From the NCBI RefSeq assembly GCF_000283155.1, contig NW_004454177.1, forward strand, positions 21,961,516 through 22,025,515: DNA of 64,000 nt. The letters are read 5' to 3'. Positions 1 through 12,079 of the stretch are shown here, one piece after another. The position numbers and the translations under genes were made by a program. Source of the DNA: Ceratotherium simum simum. Taxonomy: Eukaryota > Chordata > Mammalia > Perissodactyla > Rhinocerotidae. The first letter of the stretch is position 1; each line of letters starts with the position of its first letter. The notes beneath the pieces are model-generated. The model worked only from the letters and a program-made list of their open reading frames with translations, did no database searches and was not told the origin of the DNA.

Positions 1-330
1 TAGGCAAATGTACCCAAATAACAATAACAGAAATGAGACAGTATAACTACCAAAAAACATATAAAGGCAAAGAGCTATGAAAGCGTGGTGGAGAAAGAAA
101 GTACTTTAGCTGAAGGATTGTAGTTGGAAATCTGGTTATAGGAGAGTAACAAGGAGAATCCATGTTTCGGTAACATGAAGGGCAAAAACAGAAACGGGAA
201 AGTATTTGGTGTGTTTGGGAACAATATTGCCCAAATGTGAACTTTTGGTAATTGCAAGTTCATCATGCAGTTGATGATAAATGCCTTTTCCAAAACAGCC
301 AACAAAAAAATCAAGCTCCCTACAAATATG
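1..330. other. unassigned non-coding sequence
   Basis: AT-rich single-copy-looking DNA with no repeat family I recognise and no reading frame with protein-like composition. Nothing supports a gene here. Confidence 0.5.
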
Positions 331-366
331 TTTACTCACACACACACACACACACTACACACACAT
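331..366. repeat. (CA)n microsatellite, short
   Basis: A run of CA dinucleotides interrupted once by a CTACA step. This is a typical mammalian dinucleotide repeat and may vary in length between individuals. No gene lies next to it. Confidence 0.85.
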
Positions 367-1844
367 TTATACCTGAATCACCAAACCCATCCCATTTCTG
401 AGAAATAAGAGAGTGGAATAAATTAACACAGCTTTGAAAAAGTAAAGGAACATATTTTTAAGAAATGTAATCTAGATTATAGCGTAGTCTTTGAGGTCTC
501 TTTGTGTTTAGGTGAATTTCTGAATGATACATTCAGAACAAGAAAGAGACAGAATTAAGATATCTTTATTGCAAAAGTAACTAGAGCAGTATGGCATTAG
601 GTGTTGACAAGTGCCCCCCAAAATATAACCATCGTGTATTAAATAAATAAAAATAAATGCTATAAGTTGGACTAGTTGTTTCAGAAGTCAATGTCCTCAA
701 AACTGCTCACACAATGGAAGGTGTCCCACTGTTAGCCATGTACTTGCCCTTTGGACCAGAAGGACGTTCATCACATTGATGCTTCTAGCAGCAAATACAA
801 TCTCAGTTGCCCATTGTAAAAAGTGTTACCATAAACATGTAAAGAAACTCGCTCCACTACGCTCACCATTGTGGCTTTACAGCTCTGAGCCAAGCTTGAA
901 CAGAGAAGATAATTAAAGAAATGGAGACATTTTTTTCTCTCTCTGAGCAATGGTCAATAAAACATAAATGATTTTGGAACTCAATAAGCACATCTTGGCC
1001 TAACACTCTAGGTGGCTTAGTATCAATTTACTGTTGTGCAACATTACAAAACACATTTTTATCTCACAAAAACTTGTTCTGCTGGAGGTTTTTATATTTA
1101 AATTTATTAAAAAATAAAAGAACATTGCCAGGAGATAGAAACTTAAACAAATTTTCAGCTTGATAATGAGTTTGAGTTTCTAAAAGTGTACTCACAAGTG
1201 TCATATACATATTTTAAAGACCTAATATCACTCTTGCATGTTAGTGAAAAGCTTTAAGCAGTGTGATTAGCATACAACAAGATCCCATGGCCATAAGATT
1301 TTACATACTGCAGAATTCCTTAATTTATAGCACTTTTATTTAAGTAATAAATTTTTCCTTTGTAATGATTTGTGTTTAAGACTTTGGTGTATAGATTCAT
1401 TTTTCACAGTGGCAAGTTCAAGAACTTACTAATTTTTTTCTTAAGTTCTTTTTTCCTAACAACCACAAAGTTATGAAAAAAAATGCATTGCTTCTGCAAA
1501 GTAATGCAGATTCAAAGTCTGCAGTATATAAAATTTTATAGGCAGAAGCCCTTGTAATTTTATGGCAGCAGGCTCTTCACACGTGCCAGCACAGCATACA
1601 CCGACTGTAGCGATCTGGTGAAGGGCCTACGAGACAGAAATATTTCTTGGAAAAATTCTGTAACTTGACAAAAAGTGTATAAGATATTTATTTCTGTATC
1701 AGTTTTAGCTTTTCAGCAGAAGGCAGCTTCAGAATTTTTACCTGCTCTATTGTTCCATTGTGATACTTGATATTTTTGTTTTAATATTATGTTTCTTTGT
1801 ATTAATGTAATTATTAATAATTATTAATTAATTCAACCACCATC
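367..1844. other. unassigned non-coding stretch, 1.5 kb
   Basis: I see no repeat family and no coding frame. The segment around 1560-1635 has slightly more CpG and GC than its surroundings (ACACGTG, ACCGACTG, AGCGATC), but nothing that defines a feature. Confidence 0.45.
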
Positions 1845-1935
1845 TCTTAAGTCTTGACCATATTCTGGGCACTAGTGGTGCAAAGAAAGCTGACTAAAAT
1901 ACAGTAGCTGTTGTATAAGAGCTCATAGTATAGCA
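1845..1935 (-). repeat. L2 LINE 3' fragment, antisense
   Basis: The order of words (a gapped 'tctgggcactag', then 'caaagaaagctgac', then 'agctcatagta') matches the reverse complement of the L2 3' end, which on the sense strand carries 'gagctccttgagggcag' and 'cctggcacatag'. It is old and heavily decayed. Confidence 0.5.
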
Positions 1936-2004
1936 TGAGAATTAGGTGATTAAATAGTGATTATAAATCACAAAAATAACTAACGGTAAGTAATCATTTA
2001 GTAT

Positions 2005-2100
2005 TTATTATATGCTGGACAGTGTGTTAAGAGTTTTACGTATTTATTATTCCATTTAAAAATCACAACATCCTGGGAGGCAGAAATGAGACAAGAGTAG
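2005..2100 (-). repeat. MIR SINE fragment, antisense
   Basis: Carries the antisense MIR pattern: a 'tatgctggacagtgtgttaa' block, then an 'attatt..catttaaaaatcacaaca' block, then 'gaggcag'. It is partial and sits just left of a second MIR copy. Confidence 0.5.
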
Positions 2101-2149
2101 CATCTTCAAACACCGTCAGAGCTCTGAGAGATGTGCTGAAAATTATTAT

Positions 2150-2345
2150 TAATAATTATATCTATAAAGAGCTTTACATTTTTCAGAGTATTTTCCCATA
2201 TGTCACTTAATCTTACACAGCCTTGTGTGGTAAGAAATTATTAATTATTTCCACTTTGCAAGGAGTTGAAATGACACACTTAAGTTTCCATAACTAGTAT
2301 TTGGCAGAGTTGCAATTTAGTACCCAGGGGCTATGTACCTTCTAC
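2150..2345 (-). repeat. MIR SINE, antisense
   Basis: Follows the antisense MIR order: 'gagctttacat', then 'cacttaatcttacacag', a TTATTAATTATTTCC core, 'ttgcaaggagttgaaatgac', and 'gcagagttgcaattta'. MIR is a tRNA-derived SINE that was active before placental mammals diverged, so this is a fossil. Confidence 0.7.
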
Positions 2346-2877
2346 AGTTTTCCTTCCACTGTTTTATACAACTTTAACTTTAAAAAATTTCCATTTGCAT
2401 TATTAATCTGTTTCTATTTTTATTGGTAGTTGCTTCTTGTTTACTCTTCTATTCAAATCCATTTGTGATGTTAGGATGATGTGGGCTAATTTTATTCCCT
2501 TCTTACAGATGACTTCCCTAGTTATAGGATAAAAAAATCCTCAGAAATCTACAAAAAGCCATCACTACTAACTCAATATTGGTGGGTGAAAATTCTAACT
2601 TAGGGTTAAGGGTTTGTTCTCTATTAAAATGAGTATCTTAAAAGATTGCACCTATCAAACACTTGCTAGTCAGTAACTCTCAGAGTATTTTAGGGCATGA
2701 AGCAAATTTGACTCCAGCAATTAATTAGTAGGACGGACAACAGAGATAACCACCCACAGCAAAGGACTCTGCAGAGCCATCCACAGCAAACAGAGGTCAG
2801 TTTGAAGGGGTTGTGTATCTTGGGAGCAGGGCAAAACACGAGGAGAGTTAAGTAACCAGTAGAACAGTAATAACAAA
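2346..2877. other. unassigned non-coding stretch
   Basis: No recognisable repeat, RNA gene or coding frame. Two related CCACAGCAAA words lie near 2755-2790, which is too little to call a repeat. Confidence 0.45.
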
Positions 2878-3055
2878 CAGAAGAAACATCATATAGTATC
2901 TTAGTGCTTTATACAAATCGTTACCACAACTCTATGCAGTCATTATTACTATTATCTTTCTTTTACAAGGGAGTATAGGATAGGTGGTATATGCTGGCCA
3001 TCTGGCTCTAGAGCCTGTGCTTCTAATCATTATGTTATGCTGCCCGTGAAATAAG
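2878..3055 (-). repeat. MIR SINE, antisense
   Basis: Shows 'gtgctttatacaaat', 'accacaactctatgcagt', an 'attattactattatc' core, 'ttttacaag', and then the typical end 'tctagagcctgtgcttcta..cattatgttatgctgcc'. The tail section is especially close to MIR. Confidence 0.8.
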
Positions 3056-4944
3056 ACTTTAATGTTTTTCAATTTTTGATGGGGCTGTTCCTGGAAAGTT
3101 TATCAAATGTTCATCATCCGTCTGAGATATATAGCTGTAGTTATAGCTAGAAACATAGCAAGCTATCAAATGGGATCTTTCCTGTTATTCTAGAACTTTA
3201 GCTAAAGCTATAAGCCAAAGATAAAGGGCTATAATTGTTCACATTCTATGCTCGGGGGCCACTCTCAGCTGAGATCAGCTACCATTCTGGAGGGCTTCCT
3301 GAGCAGCCTAATCTCAGAAATTGGGTCCTACCACAAACCACCAGCCCCCTGAGCCCACTCCTGCCACCACCCACTAGGTCAACATAAAAGAAGGACTAGA
3401 AGAGGCAAATTTAAACCTTGTAGAGAGCAGTATTTGTGAAAAGAGGTTATTCCTTCCCCTTTCTGTTTTGGGATTGTTTTTCCTCTCCATAGCTGAGGGA
3501 CAGGGGTCACAAAAGAATAGTAAAGACTTGACAAGCCTACAAGAAGAAGCTAGAATTTCATTTTTTTAATGAAGTCTGCTGAGTCAAAGGGCTTGATGAC
3601 TCTTCCCTGTGATGCTACTGGAAAAGGAAAGAAAGAATTGGAGAGAGATGACATGGAGGGGTCAGTCAGGTTGCAAGGGTACAGGAATATTCCACTAGAA
3701 TTCATGGAAGATGGATCTCAGGCATATTCTTTCGCTTGTGCAGAGTAGGTGAGATTGTAAGGCTTTGCTTGGACTGCTCGTGACTGGGGTGCATATCAGA
3801 GGAATGAAGCTCACTGCCCCTCTGGTGGACAAACCTCTCAGGGGATTGCCAAAGCCCACAGGAGAAGTGTGGGAGAGCCCATCATACATAGCAGCCAGCA
3901 CTCATCTATGATGAGCCCACAGACCAGACGATGAGTGAGATTAGTAAATCAAGCCTAACAAGACAAGAATGCCAGTTTAGGACAGAGATAATTGTCTTTG
4001 CTTTTTCCTTCCTCCCTGCCCTAATACCAGAAGCAGCAACACATATAGGGCAGAGAGAAGGAAGTTTCAGTAAAGTACAGACCATGGACAGGTGTAACAG
4101 GTGCTTGAGAGGTAGCAGAGTAGAGTTTTGAAACAGATATGAGATTAAAGATTTAAAATAAACAGCACTGAATCACTATAATCAGAAAGGGACTGTTATA
4201 AAATAGAATAAAAACAAGTGACAAGAAGCTATGGAATCCGATTACATTGTCACTTAGAGTATTGCTGATCAGCAAGAAAGGGATTGTGAGAGCACATCTA
4301 GAGAATGGTTACCAGGAAATTAACATTTTTCATGCGTACACCTTCAAAGTGGAGAGTTCTCAATAAACCAGGTGTGTGTGTCTATATGAGTGTATAAATG
4401 ATTTCATACACAGATATATAATATTTCTTTAACTTGGAGAGGCAATATTACACCTCTAAACTTAAAGTTTCTTTTCTGCCCTAATATATTACTATTACCA
4501 ATAAGCATCTGAAATTCTCAGAAGTAATTTTTTTTATTCCAAAAATATAATAAATTAATTCTGAAGAGTTCCGTGGAATACCTTAGAGGTGGGACAAAAG
4601 CTAAGCAATGCATTTATATTTTCAGCAAGGTAATTTCCTGACAGCATTTTTTATGTCTTCAATAAAATAAGAATTCAGGAGTGTGTATGACTCTTTCACA
4701 TAGTAAGTTTCTCCACTTCTGTTTGTTTAGACATTACTTTAAAAATCTTTGCTAATTCTTGTTTTCACACATCACGTGACCTTGGATATTTTTTATAATG
4801 GTACAATATGCAACTGTTCCACTAACATACACACACACACATTCACCGATGTTTCACTAATGGTGTAGTTGTATGCATGAATGTCTCTATGGATTCTCAC
4901 CTTGTTTTTCAATATGTTCAATAATTGATGTTAATAAAATCACT
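3056..4944. other. unassigned non-coding stretch, 1.9 kb
   Basis: The part from about 3240 to 4130 is richer in G and C than its neighbours, but open frames on both strands are short (under 70 codons) and not protein-like. A short CA run lies near 4829-4842. I cannot assign a repeat family. Confidence 0.4.
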
Positions 4945-5080
4945 AATTATTTATTCATTTAGCCACAAATATATATAATCTATGATGCATGTCAGGCACT
5001 GTGCTGGGCACTGGAATTACCACAATGAGCAAGATAAACACAGTCTCTGTGTTCACAAATTTCCAATTTGTTGGGAAAGT
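4945..5080 (-). repeat. L2 LINE 3' end, antisense
   Basis: Contains 'gtcaggcactgtgctgggca' followed by 'ctggaattac', 'atgagcaagata' and 'acagtctctgtgttcaca'. This is the reverse complement of the L2 3' end and its order is well kept. Confidence 0.75.
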
Positions 5081-5284
5081 CAGGTATGTAAACATATGTC
5101 CTGTCATATAGTATGAAAAGTAGAGGTAAGCACACGGTGAAAAACAGAAACTCTTAATCTAGATGGTAAGCGCCCCTCCACCTCAAAAGAAAGAGCAATG
5201 ACATTTAAGATGGGAGCTAAAAGAAGCATAATGGAGGTAAAGCTAGCCAGGAGAGTGGAAGAGTGCTCCAGAATAAGGGAAATA

Positions 5285-5525
5285 ATAGCAACAGCAATTA
5301 TACAGTGGCCACTATATGCCAGGCAGGATTCTAAGCACCTTACGTGCATGAACCATAAAGTAGGTGCTATTTAATTACCACGTTAGGTAGAAGGAAAAAG
5401 AGGCACAGTGAGATCAAAACTTGCCCAAGTAGCAAAGTTAGAAGGTGGCACAGCCAGGACTCAAACCTACAGATAGGATCCAAGGACTATGCTCTTCACC
5501 ACTCTGCAGTGCCACCTTGCCCCCC
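5285..5525 (-). repeat. MIR SINE, antisense, near full length
   Basis: Clear antisense MIR: 'actatatgccaggcaggatt', 'taagcaccttacgtgcatg', 'aggcacagtgagatcaaaac', 'ttgcccaagtagcaaagtta', 'gtggcacagccaggactcaa', and 'atgctcttcaccactctgca'. It is one of the best kept MIR copies in the window. Confidence 0.9.
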
Positions 5526-8094
5526 CGGCCCTCAGAAACCCAAGAGCTTGTGATGTTCTTGTGGGATCTTCCTGACTCAGTCTGGCTGTGGCAGAGGAAA
5601 AGGGAGTGAGAATCACTGGGGTATAGGGATAGAAGAACCTAGATGAGGAAGGCTATTAGATACTGGTGGGTTGGCTTTTACCCCACAGATATGCAAACCT
5701 TCTATGCAGAGTAAGCTCATGTGTCTTCAATCTAATCCCCTGGCTACAGTAGGGACGTCAGATTAGGTGAGTGATAAGGCTGGTGTTGAGACATCCTTAA
5801 GAGGTCTTTGCAGTAATCAAGGTGAGAAATGTTGGTGGACTGATCTAGGAATGGAGACAAATGGATGACTCCTAGTTTTTCAGGGATACCAAAGTGTTAT
5901 AATTTTTCTATAGAGATTTCTCTAAAGAGCATAGTAGAAAGTAAAAACTTGCGTTCAGTCATGATTCTATTGTAGCAGCCTCAGTTCTGTTGCCTACCTT
6001 ACTCTGTCTGTTGGGTTACATTTGAATTTGCAACAGGGAGATTCCATAACCTTAGAATAATTCCTATTAACTTAATACATAAATAGAGGGCAATGGGATG
6101 GAAGAAAATATTTGACAATACCTCTCATAGAGGGTTTTTTTTAAATGACAACTAGAATAGCAGAAAAAGAGTTGAAGACATTTACAAAATACTATTTAAA
6201 AGTCTAATTTTCACAAACATAGCACATAAAACAATATATCTATCCTCACAGAGATGATTTTAAAGAACTTAAAAGAATGAAGTTTAAGAACCTCTCCTTA
6301 AATTTTCAAAGCTACTTTAGACTTTAGTTGTGGACGTCCCAAAACTCCTGCTGGAATTAAGCAACTAAATATTTCATTATTGCATATAACCGATACATTA
6401 AATATATGAACGGGGTGGGGAAGGAGGATATGGCATTCTCTATGCCACCAGTTCTAGAGACTAGTTTAAAGAAATGATTTAGGCTTAAACTTTCTGTTAA
6501 GGAGGTAGGTTAGAATCACAGAAATTTTAGAACTGGGTAAGATATAGGGACGAGATATTTCAGTGGAGCTAAATCGTAAAAGTGTCATGAGATTAGTTAT
6601 AGGTCTTTAACAACAGCAGGCTATTAATAAGTTTTTCCATTATTTGCACTTTAAAAAACATAAACTAAATAGGCTTAGCCTTCTATCATTTTCACTCTCA
6701 TTGACCTTTGTATATGCACAAATTTTCCTTGCCCCTTGGAAGTCTATCATGCTTATGAATATCATCTAGAATATATGTTATAGCCAAGGAAAAAAAAAGC
6801 AAAGAACTGCTAACCTACGGCATCCATATTCAGTTAGAAATGAGAAATAGCAGGGTTGTAAAAAGTTAAGGCGACTCTAATGGTCTAAGTAGCAGTAAGC
6901 GGACTAGAATCAATTTTCTGGTCTCCATTTCAGAACTCAATCACTTAAAACTTTTTCTTACCTAAGATTTATACTAGTCTTGTTTTCCTTGATTATAGCA
7001 AAAGTAACACATATGAAAGATACATATAGCCTTCATATGTATCTTTTAACTGACTAAGAAAGCATTTTCAAACCATATCATGTTAGTAACAAAATTATAA
7101 ATGTAGAAGTTGGCAGGACTGAAGATGCTCTGTAAAACTAGACAAAATAAGAGTATAAACATTTTTTAAAGGAAAATATAAATATATGCATCAAATTCCA
7201 CAAGAAATAGAAAACGTACATTCTAAAATTGTAATCTCTATGGTGATAGAAAATTAGCTTTTTCCTCCACTTGGAACATTTTAAAATTGATAATAAATCA
7301 TGCAACATGAACTAAGTTGAAAAAATTTACTTGGATCTTATGTGTTATCTTTAATAATAGCACCCTGTAAGACAATAGTTGTATGATAGCCTGAGAGTAT
7401 AAAAATATGGTAATGATAATTAATGCAGTATGGTATTTTTCTGGTTAAAACCCCATTTGCAACGTGGCGAAAAACCAGCTTCTTCCAGAATCTCCTGGTT
7501 TTAGCACCACCTTTGAGTGGCTTAAGATCTGGCCCTGCCACAACCATCTACAAGGGTTACTCTTCCCCAGGGTATCGCTCAGCACCTTTCTTCCAGTAGA
7601 TGTGAAGGATACAGGCACTACTGCTCCAGGACTGACATCCACTGGGTCTCTCCTGCTGCTGCCTGAGGCCCCAGATGTCAGATGCTCAATTAACTGACTA
7701 ATTGAGCTCTCTCATCAGAGTAACAGTAGAGTAGAATACATTCTTGGGTTTCCTTTTTTCTCCACAGTCACCCCACAGTTACTCTGGGTCTGGACACTCT
7801 TAATAGTTTTGTCCTACTTAGCAGTCTCTTTATTTCTCTTTTTCTTTAGGTCAAGGATGGTAAATTGGCTTTATCTGAAATGGCAATGCCATTGAATTAC
7901 AAATGGCTGGAGTGCTGTGTGGATTCTGGTTGGGACAATATTCAGGTTCAGTGGAAAAGGTTATATACTAGGATCTGCCAAGGGCTATCACACTGGGCAT
8001 TTGCTCTTTCTATTTTAAGCAACATCAGAGCAATTATAATTACAAAACCCAACAGCCAAAATGTTAATAGTTTTCAGTTTTATTCATTTCAAGT
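5526..8094. other. unassigned non-coding stretch, 2.6 kb
   Basis: No repeat family recognised apart from the hairpin at 7016-7046. At 7731-7851 two pyrimidine-rich tracts each end in AG and resemble splice acceptors. The second (AG at 7850-7851) is followed by a frame open for about 90 codons. Without a donor, a partner exon or a known product this is not annotated as a gene. Confidence 0.35.
7016..7046. other. 12-bp inverted repeat, 7-base loop
   Basis: The left arm AAAGATACATAT (7016-7027) and right arm ATATGTATCTTT (7035-7046) are perfect reverse complements around the loop AGCCTTC. It could fold into a hairpin in single-stranded DNA or RNA. No poly(A) or flanking duplication marks it as a known mobile element. 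Confidence 0.7.
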
Positions 8095-8160
8095 CACATT
8101 TGTTGGGGACTCACTATGGGTCAGGCACCAGGCCTAGCACCAGGAATACAATGAACACAG
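8095..8160 (-). repeat. L2 LINE 3' end, antisense, short
   Basis: The string 'actatgggtcaggcaccag' followed by 'gcctagcaccaggaatacaa' and 'tgaacacag' matches the antisense L2 3' end. Confidence 0.65.
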
Positions 8161-8476
8161 CTAAAATGTGATTTGACTTCAAATAAATCTGCACCAAACT
8201 TGATATCAGCTACTGATATGTGTACAAATAAGAAACTTTTATTAAAAAAATTTCCACAAGATTATATTTTATAAATGCATTTACTTTTATTTTAGGAAAC
8301 TCTGGAAAGATGAAAGTGGTGCCAAGAAAGCTGATTATTTACTAAAATCCACTAATTCTACTTTAAAATAAAGACAATAAAACAAAAAAAGATGCAGGAA
8401 AATAGAGGTACATAAAATATTGAAAATAGATAATTGCACACAATTAAAAATGCTATCATGCTGACCACCGGTTTTT

Positions 8477-8724
8477 GTCTTTTTGGTGAGGAAGATTGGC
8501 CTTGAGCTAACATCTGTTGCTAATCGTCCTCTTTTTTTGGCTTGTGGAAGATTGTCCCAGAGCTAACACCTGTGCCATTCTTCCTCTGTTTTGTATGTGG
8601 GAGGCCGCCACAGCATGGCTTGATGAGCGGTGTGTAGGTCTGCGCCCAGGATCCAAACCCGCGAACCCCGGGCCACCAAAGTGGAGCGTGTGAACTTAAC
8701 CACTATCCGCCAGGCCAGCCACTC
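8477..8724 (-). mobile_element. ERE SINE, antisense
   Basis: A tRNA-derived equine SINE lying in reverse. The left end holds the tail words 'gtgaggaagattggcc' and 'gagctaacatctgttgc', the middle 'ccgccacagcatggcttga', and the right end the tRNA-like head as its complement ('aacttaaccactatccgcc', 'aggccagcc'). Flanking 13-bp direct repeats ACCACCGGTTTTT (8464-8476) and ACCACTGGTTTTT (8725-8737) differ at one base and mark target-site duplication. Several substitutions show it is not among the youngest copies. Confidence 0.95.
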
Positions 8725-8864
8725 ACCACTGGTTTTTAAAAAACAAATTATGATTCACAAATAAAACATGTTAAACTTATAAGAGAATACAATTTACAAT
8801 TTTCAGGGGACTGAGACTTTTCCTCCTTTTTCTGAGTGTTTCAAATCCTAGTGGCATCACAACA

Positions 8865-8945
8865 TTTAATTATTACAATAGTAATTGTTATTATTATTGT
8901 AATAATTATTAAATAATAATTCTATTATTATAATTGATTAGTAAT
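8865..8945. repeat. AT-rich low-complexity tract
   Basis: Made almost only of A and T, with repeated TTATTATTA/TAATAATTA words that can pair with each other. It is low complexity with no coding content. Confidence 0.8.
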
Positions 8946-9984
8946 TATTCAGAGATATCAATATAAAAATCAAATAAAACCTCTACATTTTCAAAGAAAA
9001 AATGCAACTAATTATAAAAAATTTAAAAACAAGCCTATCATATCATAATGAAATTCAATCTTAATATCCCTAGAACTTGAATGCTGCAATCCAAGGCCTG
9101 CATTTTCACTAATCATGCATCCACATCACTAAGGCTTCTCTCCAAGCCCCATCAAGGTGCATGGAGACTCATTAAAACTGTTTAGGGGCCTATCTGTCAG
9201 AAGCCTTCTTTCTGTGCTATTGTGGCAGCATGAACCTAATGCAAGGCTTGATGTTTTTTAATTTGCTCTTGATTCCCAAAACATGAAAAGGATTCACTGT
9301 GCTTCCCTTTTCCAGAAACAAGAGGAGAGCAGAGGAAGCAGCATCCAGCTCAGGATCCAAACTCACCTGTGAGGAAATCTCTCTCTAGTTCGTTTTCAGT
9401 CTTCTCTGCCCTACTCTCTAGCTAGGAGTCAACAAAAATAGACCAAATGTACTGTTTTTGCATCTCCAATCAACATCCTATTTTTGACTTGAACCATACC
9501 TTAAAAGTCAAGAATTTGATGATTTTGCACACTGTTATGAGGTAGTCTTCACTCCCAATGACCAAAAAGAATGATTAGAAAGCAAAAAGATTGTGTAAAG
9601 AGCAATAAAAATAATCCACTGTCTAGCTAGAGTTTTGTTTTATATAGTGATACATTATACTCTCAATGCTCAGTTAATCAAATTGGAAATTGCGTTTGAG
9701 GATTCTATTCTTATTATACTTTTATTAATGCACTTTTGTCCCCCAAAAAGTCCTATCTTGCTCTCTGGTTACCTATGTCCTCTCTCTCACAATGCTTATT
9801 ATTTTTCAAAAATGTTCAGCATGTGCATGCACATGCTTTCTCACTTTCTTAACTCTAGGTCACATCAAAATTTTTCAGTCTTGAATTTCATACATTTCTT
9901 TTGTTAGAACATAACAAGGCAAATTATGCAAAGTAGCATCCTTTGTTGTGTTAAATTCTCAGTACATACATTATATTTTCTTTC
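8946..9984. other. unassigned non-coding stretch
   Basis: No repeat or gene recognised. Open frames are short and rich in F, L, I and H, as expected of translated AT-rich DNA. Confidence 0.45.
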
Positions 9985-10230
9985 TTTTTTTTGTGAGGAA
10001 AATCAGCCTTGAGCTAACATCTACCAATCCTCCTTTTTTTTTTTTTTTTTTGCTGAGGAAGACTGGCCCTTGGCTAACATTCATGCCTATCTTCCTCCAC
10101 TTTATATGGGACGCCGCCACAGCATGGCTTGACAAGTGGTGCTTCTGTGCGCACCCGGGATCTGAACCAGCGAACCCCGGGCCACCACAGTGGAGTGCAC
10201 ACTTAACCGCTTGTGCCACTGGGCTGGCCC
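9985..10230 (-). mobile_element. ERE SINE, antisense
   Basis: Full-length ERE in reverse. It has a T-rich left end, the two 'gaggaa..gctaacat' modules, an inner T18 tract at about 10034-10051, 'gccgccacagcatggcttga', and the complement of the tRNA head ending 'cactgggctggccc'. The flanks share TATATTTTCTT/CATATTTTCTT, a likely duplication with one mismatch. Both strands show open frames of about 80-100 codons here that are products of the SINE, not genes. Confidence 0.95.
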
Positions 10231-11318
10231 TTCATATTTTCTTGACTTGAAAATAAAAGTTTTACCTTCTATTTACATTTTTACACTTCTGAAATCTGTA
10301 TCTTTCTTATAACCAAACTATATATTTAATGGAGTATCTCTTTAAATATTTTTTCTAAAAAATTGTTATTAAATTATCCTGTATCTTGAAATTGAAGACA
10401 GAATATGAATCTCTCATGAAAAAGTGACTAATATTACTGGGAAAGGTATTCTGTGGTACATATGACATTTGACATTTCACATTATACTAGGTAATCAAAA
10501 TTTAAAATATGCACATTATATTGTCTACTAAAGAATAAATTAAAAATTAATAAAGTGCCCTGCAAGGTCCATAAACTTAAACAAGGACAAGAATTCCTTC
10601 AAATTATATAAATGGAGGAAAAAGTGGCATCTCAGAGTTACCTTCTTAAGTTACAATAAATGTGAGCATCAACCGAGCAAAAATTTCTCAATTTATAATC
10701 AGTATAATAAATAGTTACAGTGGTCCAAACGAAGTTTTTGTTCTTTAAGCATCCATAACTGTTCTAATTAATCTAATTAATCTAAATTAATCTAATATGA
10801 GAGAACATTATAATCTTAATGTAATAAAGTGTTGTCCTAAAACAGTGGCTGTAGCCAAAATGCCAATGATACCTGAGACTCCTAATACAAGAATTATTGA
10901 AAATGCTGTTACTGAGAATGCTGCCCCAGGCTCTCACCTCACCCTTGTCCTTGAAGCACAGCCTTCTCTGGACCCTGCAGATATCTATATTCTGCTGATA
11001 GACAAATAGAAACTTATCACAGCCTAGAACATGTATAAATTCACTCTGGACACTTGAGGTAGGAAAGGCAGAGTCTTGGTGGTGGTGGTTGTTACTGGAC
11101 CATTAAGTGGGAACTTGGAAAGCACAAAACATATAAACAATATTGTTGTTGTTAAGTATAGTTGAAATGTCTTCATATCCTTATAAGTTTGAAAACTATT
11201 GGAGACATTTGTTCAAAGCGCATTTTCTCACATCCAGATAAGATGACTAACCCAATGATAGATTAAAAACTGAACGATCTGACTGTCTTAATAGACTTCT
11301 GTTGCTTACAAATTATTA
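10231..11318. other. unassigned non-coding stretch
   Basis: No family recognised. At 10765-10795 the word TCTAATTAA is repeated about three times in tandem. The 70-codon frame at 10797-11009 has mixed composition but no start context, domain or partner that would support a gene. Confidence 0.4.
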
Positions 11319-11628
11319 TGCTGTCCAATACAGCAGCCACTAGCCATAAACGACTATTGGGTGTTTGAAATGTTGCTAGTCTGAACGTAACATGTACACA
11401 CCACATTTCGAATACTCAATACCAAAAAAATGTAAAATATCCCACCATGTTATATTGATTACATCAGATTACATCATAAAATGATAATATTTTGAGTATA
11501 TTAGACTACATAGCATATATTATTAAATTAATTTCATTTGTGTCTTTTCAATTTATTTTTTAATGTAACTCCTAGAAAATTTAAAACTGCCTGTATTGTT
11601 CATATTACAGCTTTCTATTGGACTACAC
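11319..11628. mobile_element. hAT-type non-autonomous DNA transposon fossil
   Basis: Begins with 'ctgtccaatacagcagccac' and 'tagccataaacg' and ends near 'tctattgga', so the ends are imperfect inverted repeats (CTGTCCAATA against TATTGGAC). The interior follows a common mammalian element with the blocks 'acatttcgaatactcaat', 'atgtaaaatatc', 'atgataatattttgagtata', 'attaaattaatttca' and 'cctagaaaatttaaaa'. I recognise the family as a MER-type Charlie element but cannot fix its exact name from memory. Confidence 0.8.
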
Positions 11629-11856
11629 TAGTCTATATGAATAATATACTTTGCATTGCTAAAAGACAACTCGAATTACAACATCCCATATACAAACAGA
11701 CATGTGAACCAACAATTTTTTTATATAATGTTATCTAGTTAGTGTTTTTTTTTTTATATAATATTTTGTTAAATGCTACATTATATCCTCAGTATTCATT
11801 TAGTCAAAATCAGAAAACATAACATTTCTAGATAAGGGAGGTTTTATCCTCCAGAG

Positions 11857-12015
11857 CAGTGCTTCTCAAATTATAATGTGTATGCATGTGGGTAGCTTTT
11901 TAAAATGCAGATTCTGAGGCAGTAACTCTGGGTGGAGCCTGAGAGCCTCATTTCTAACAGGTGCCCTGGTGATACTGATGCTGTTGGTCTGGGGGCTACA
12001 CTCTGAGTTTGCAAA
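11857..12015 (+). mobile_element. MER5-type hAT-Charlie DNA transposon
   Basis: Starts with 'cagtgcttctcaaa' and continues with 'aaaatgcagattctgaggca', 'ctgggtggagcctgagagcc', 'tttctaacaggtgccctggt', 'gatactgatgctgttggtct' and 'ctacactctgagttt'. This is the MER5A pattern in order across its length. It is a non-autonomous relic with no protein. Confidence 0.9.
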
Positions 12016-12079
12016 TTTCTAGATTACAGGTGTTCCAACATACTTGAGTTCCCAAAATTAGAAAATAACGGTGTAAATA

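Noticed and set aside
9948..10250. 100-codon plus frame and 82-codon minus frame
   Set aside because: Both are translations of an ERE SINE, with poly-F/K runs from its T and A tracts.
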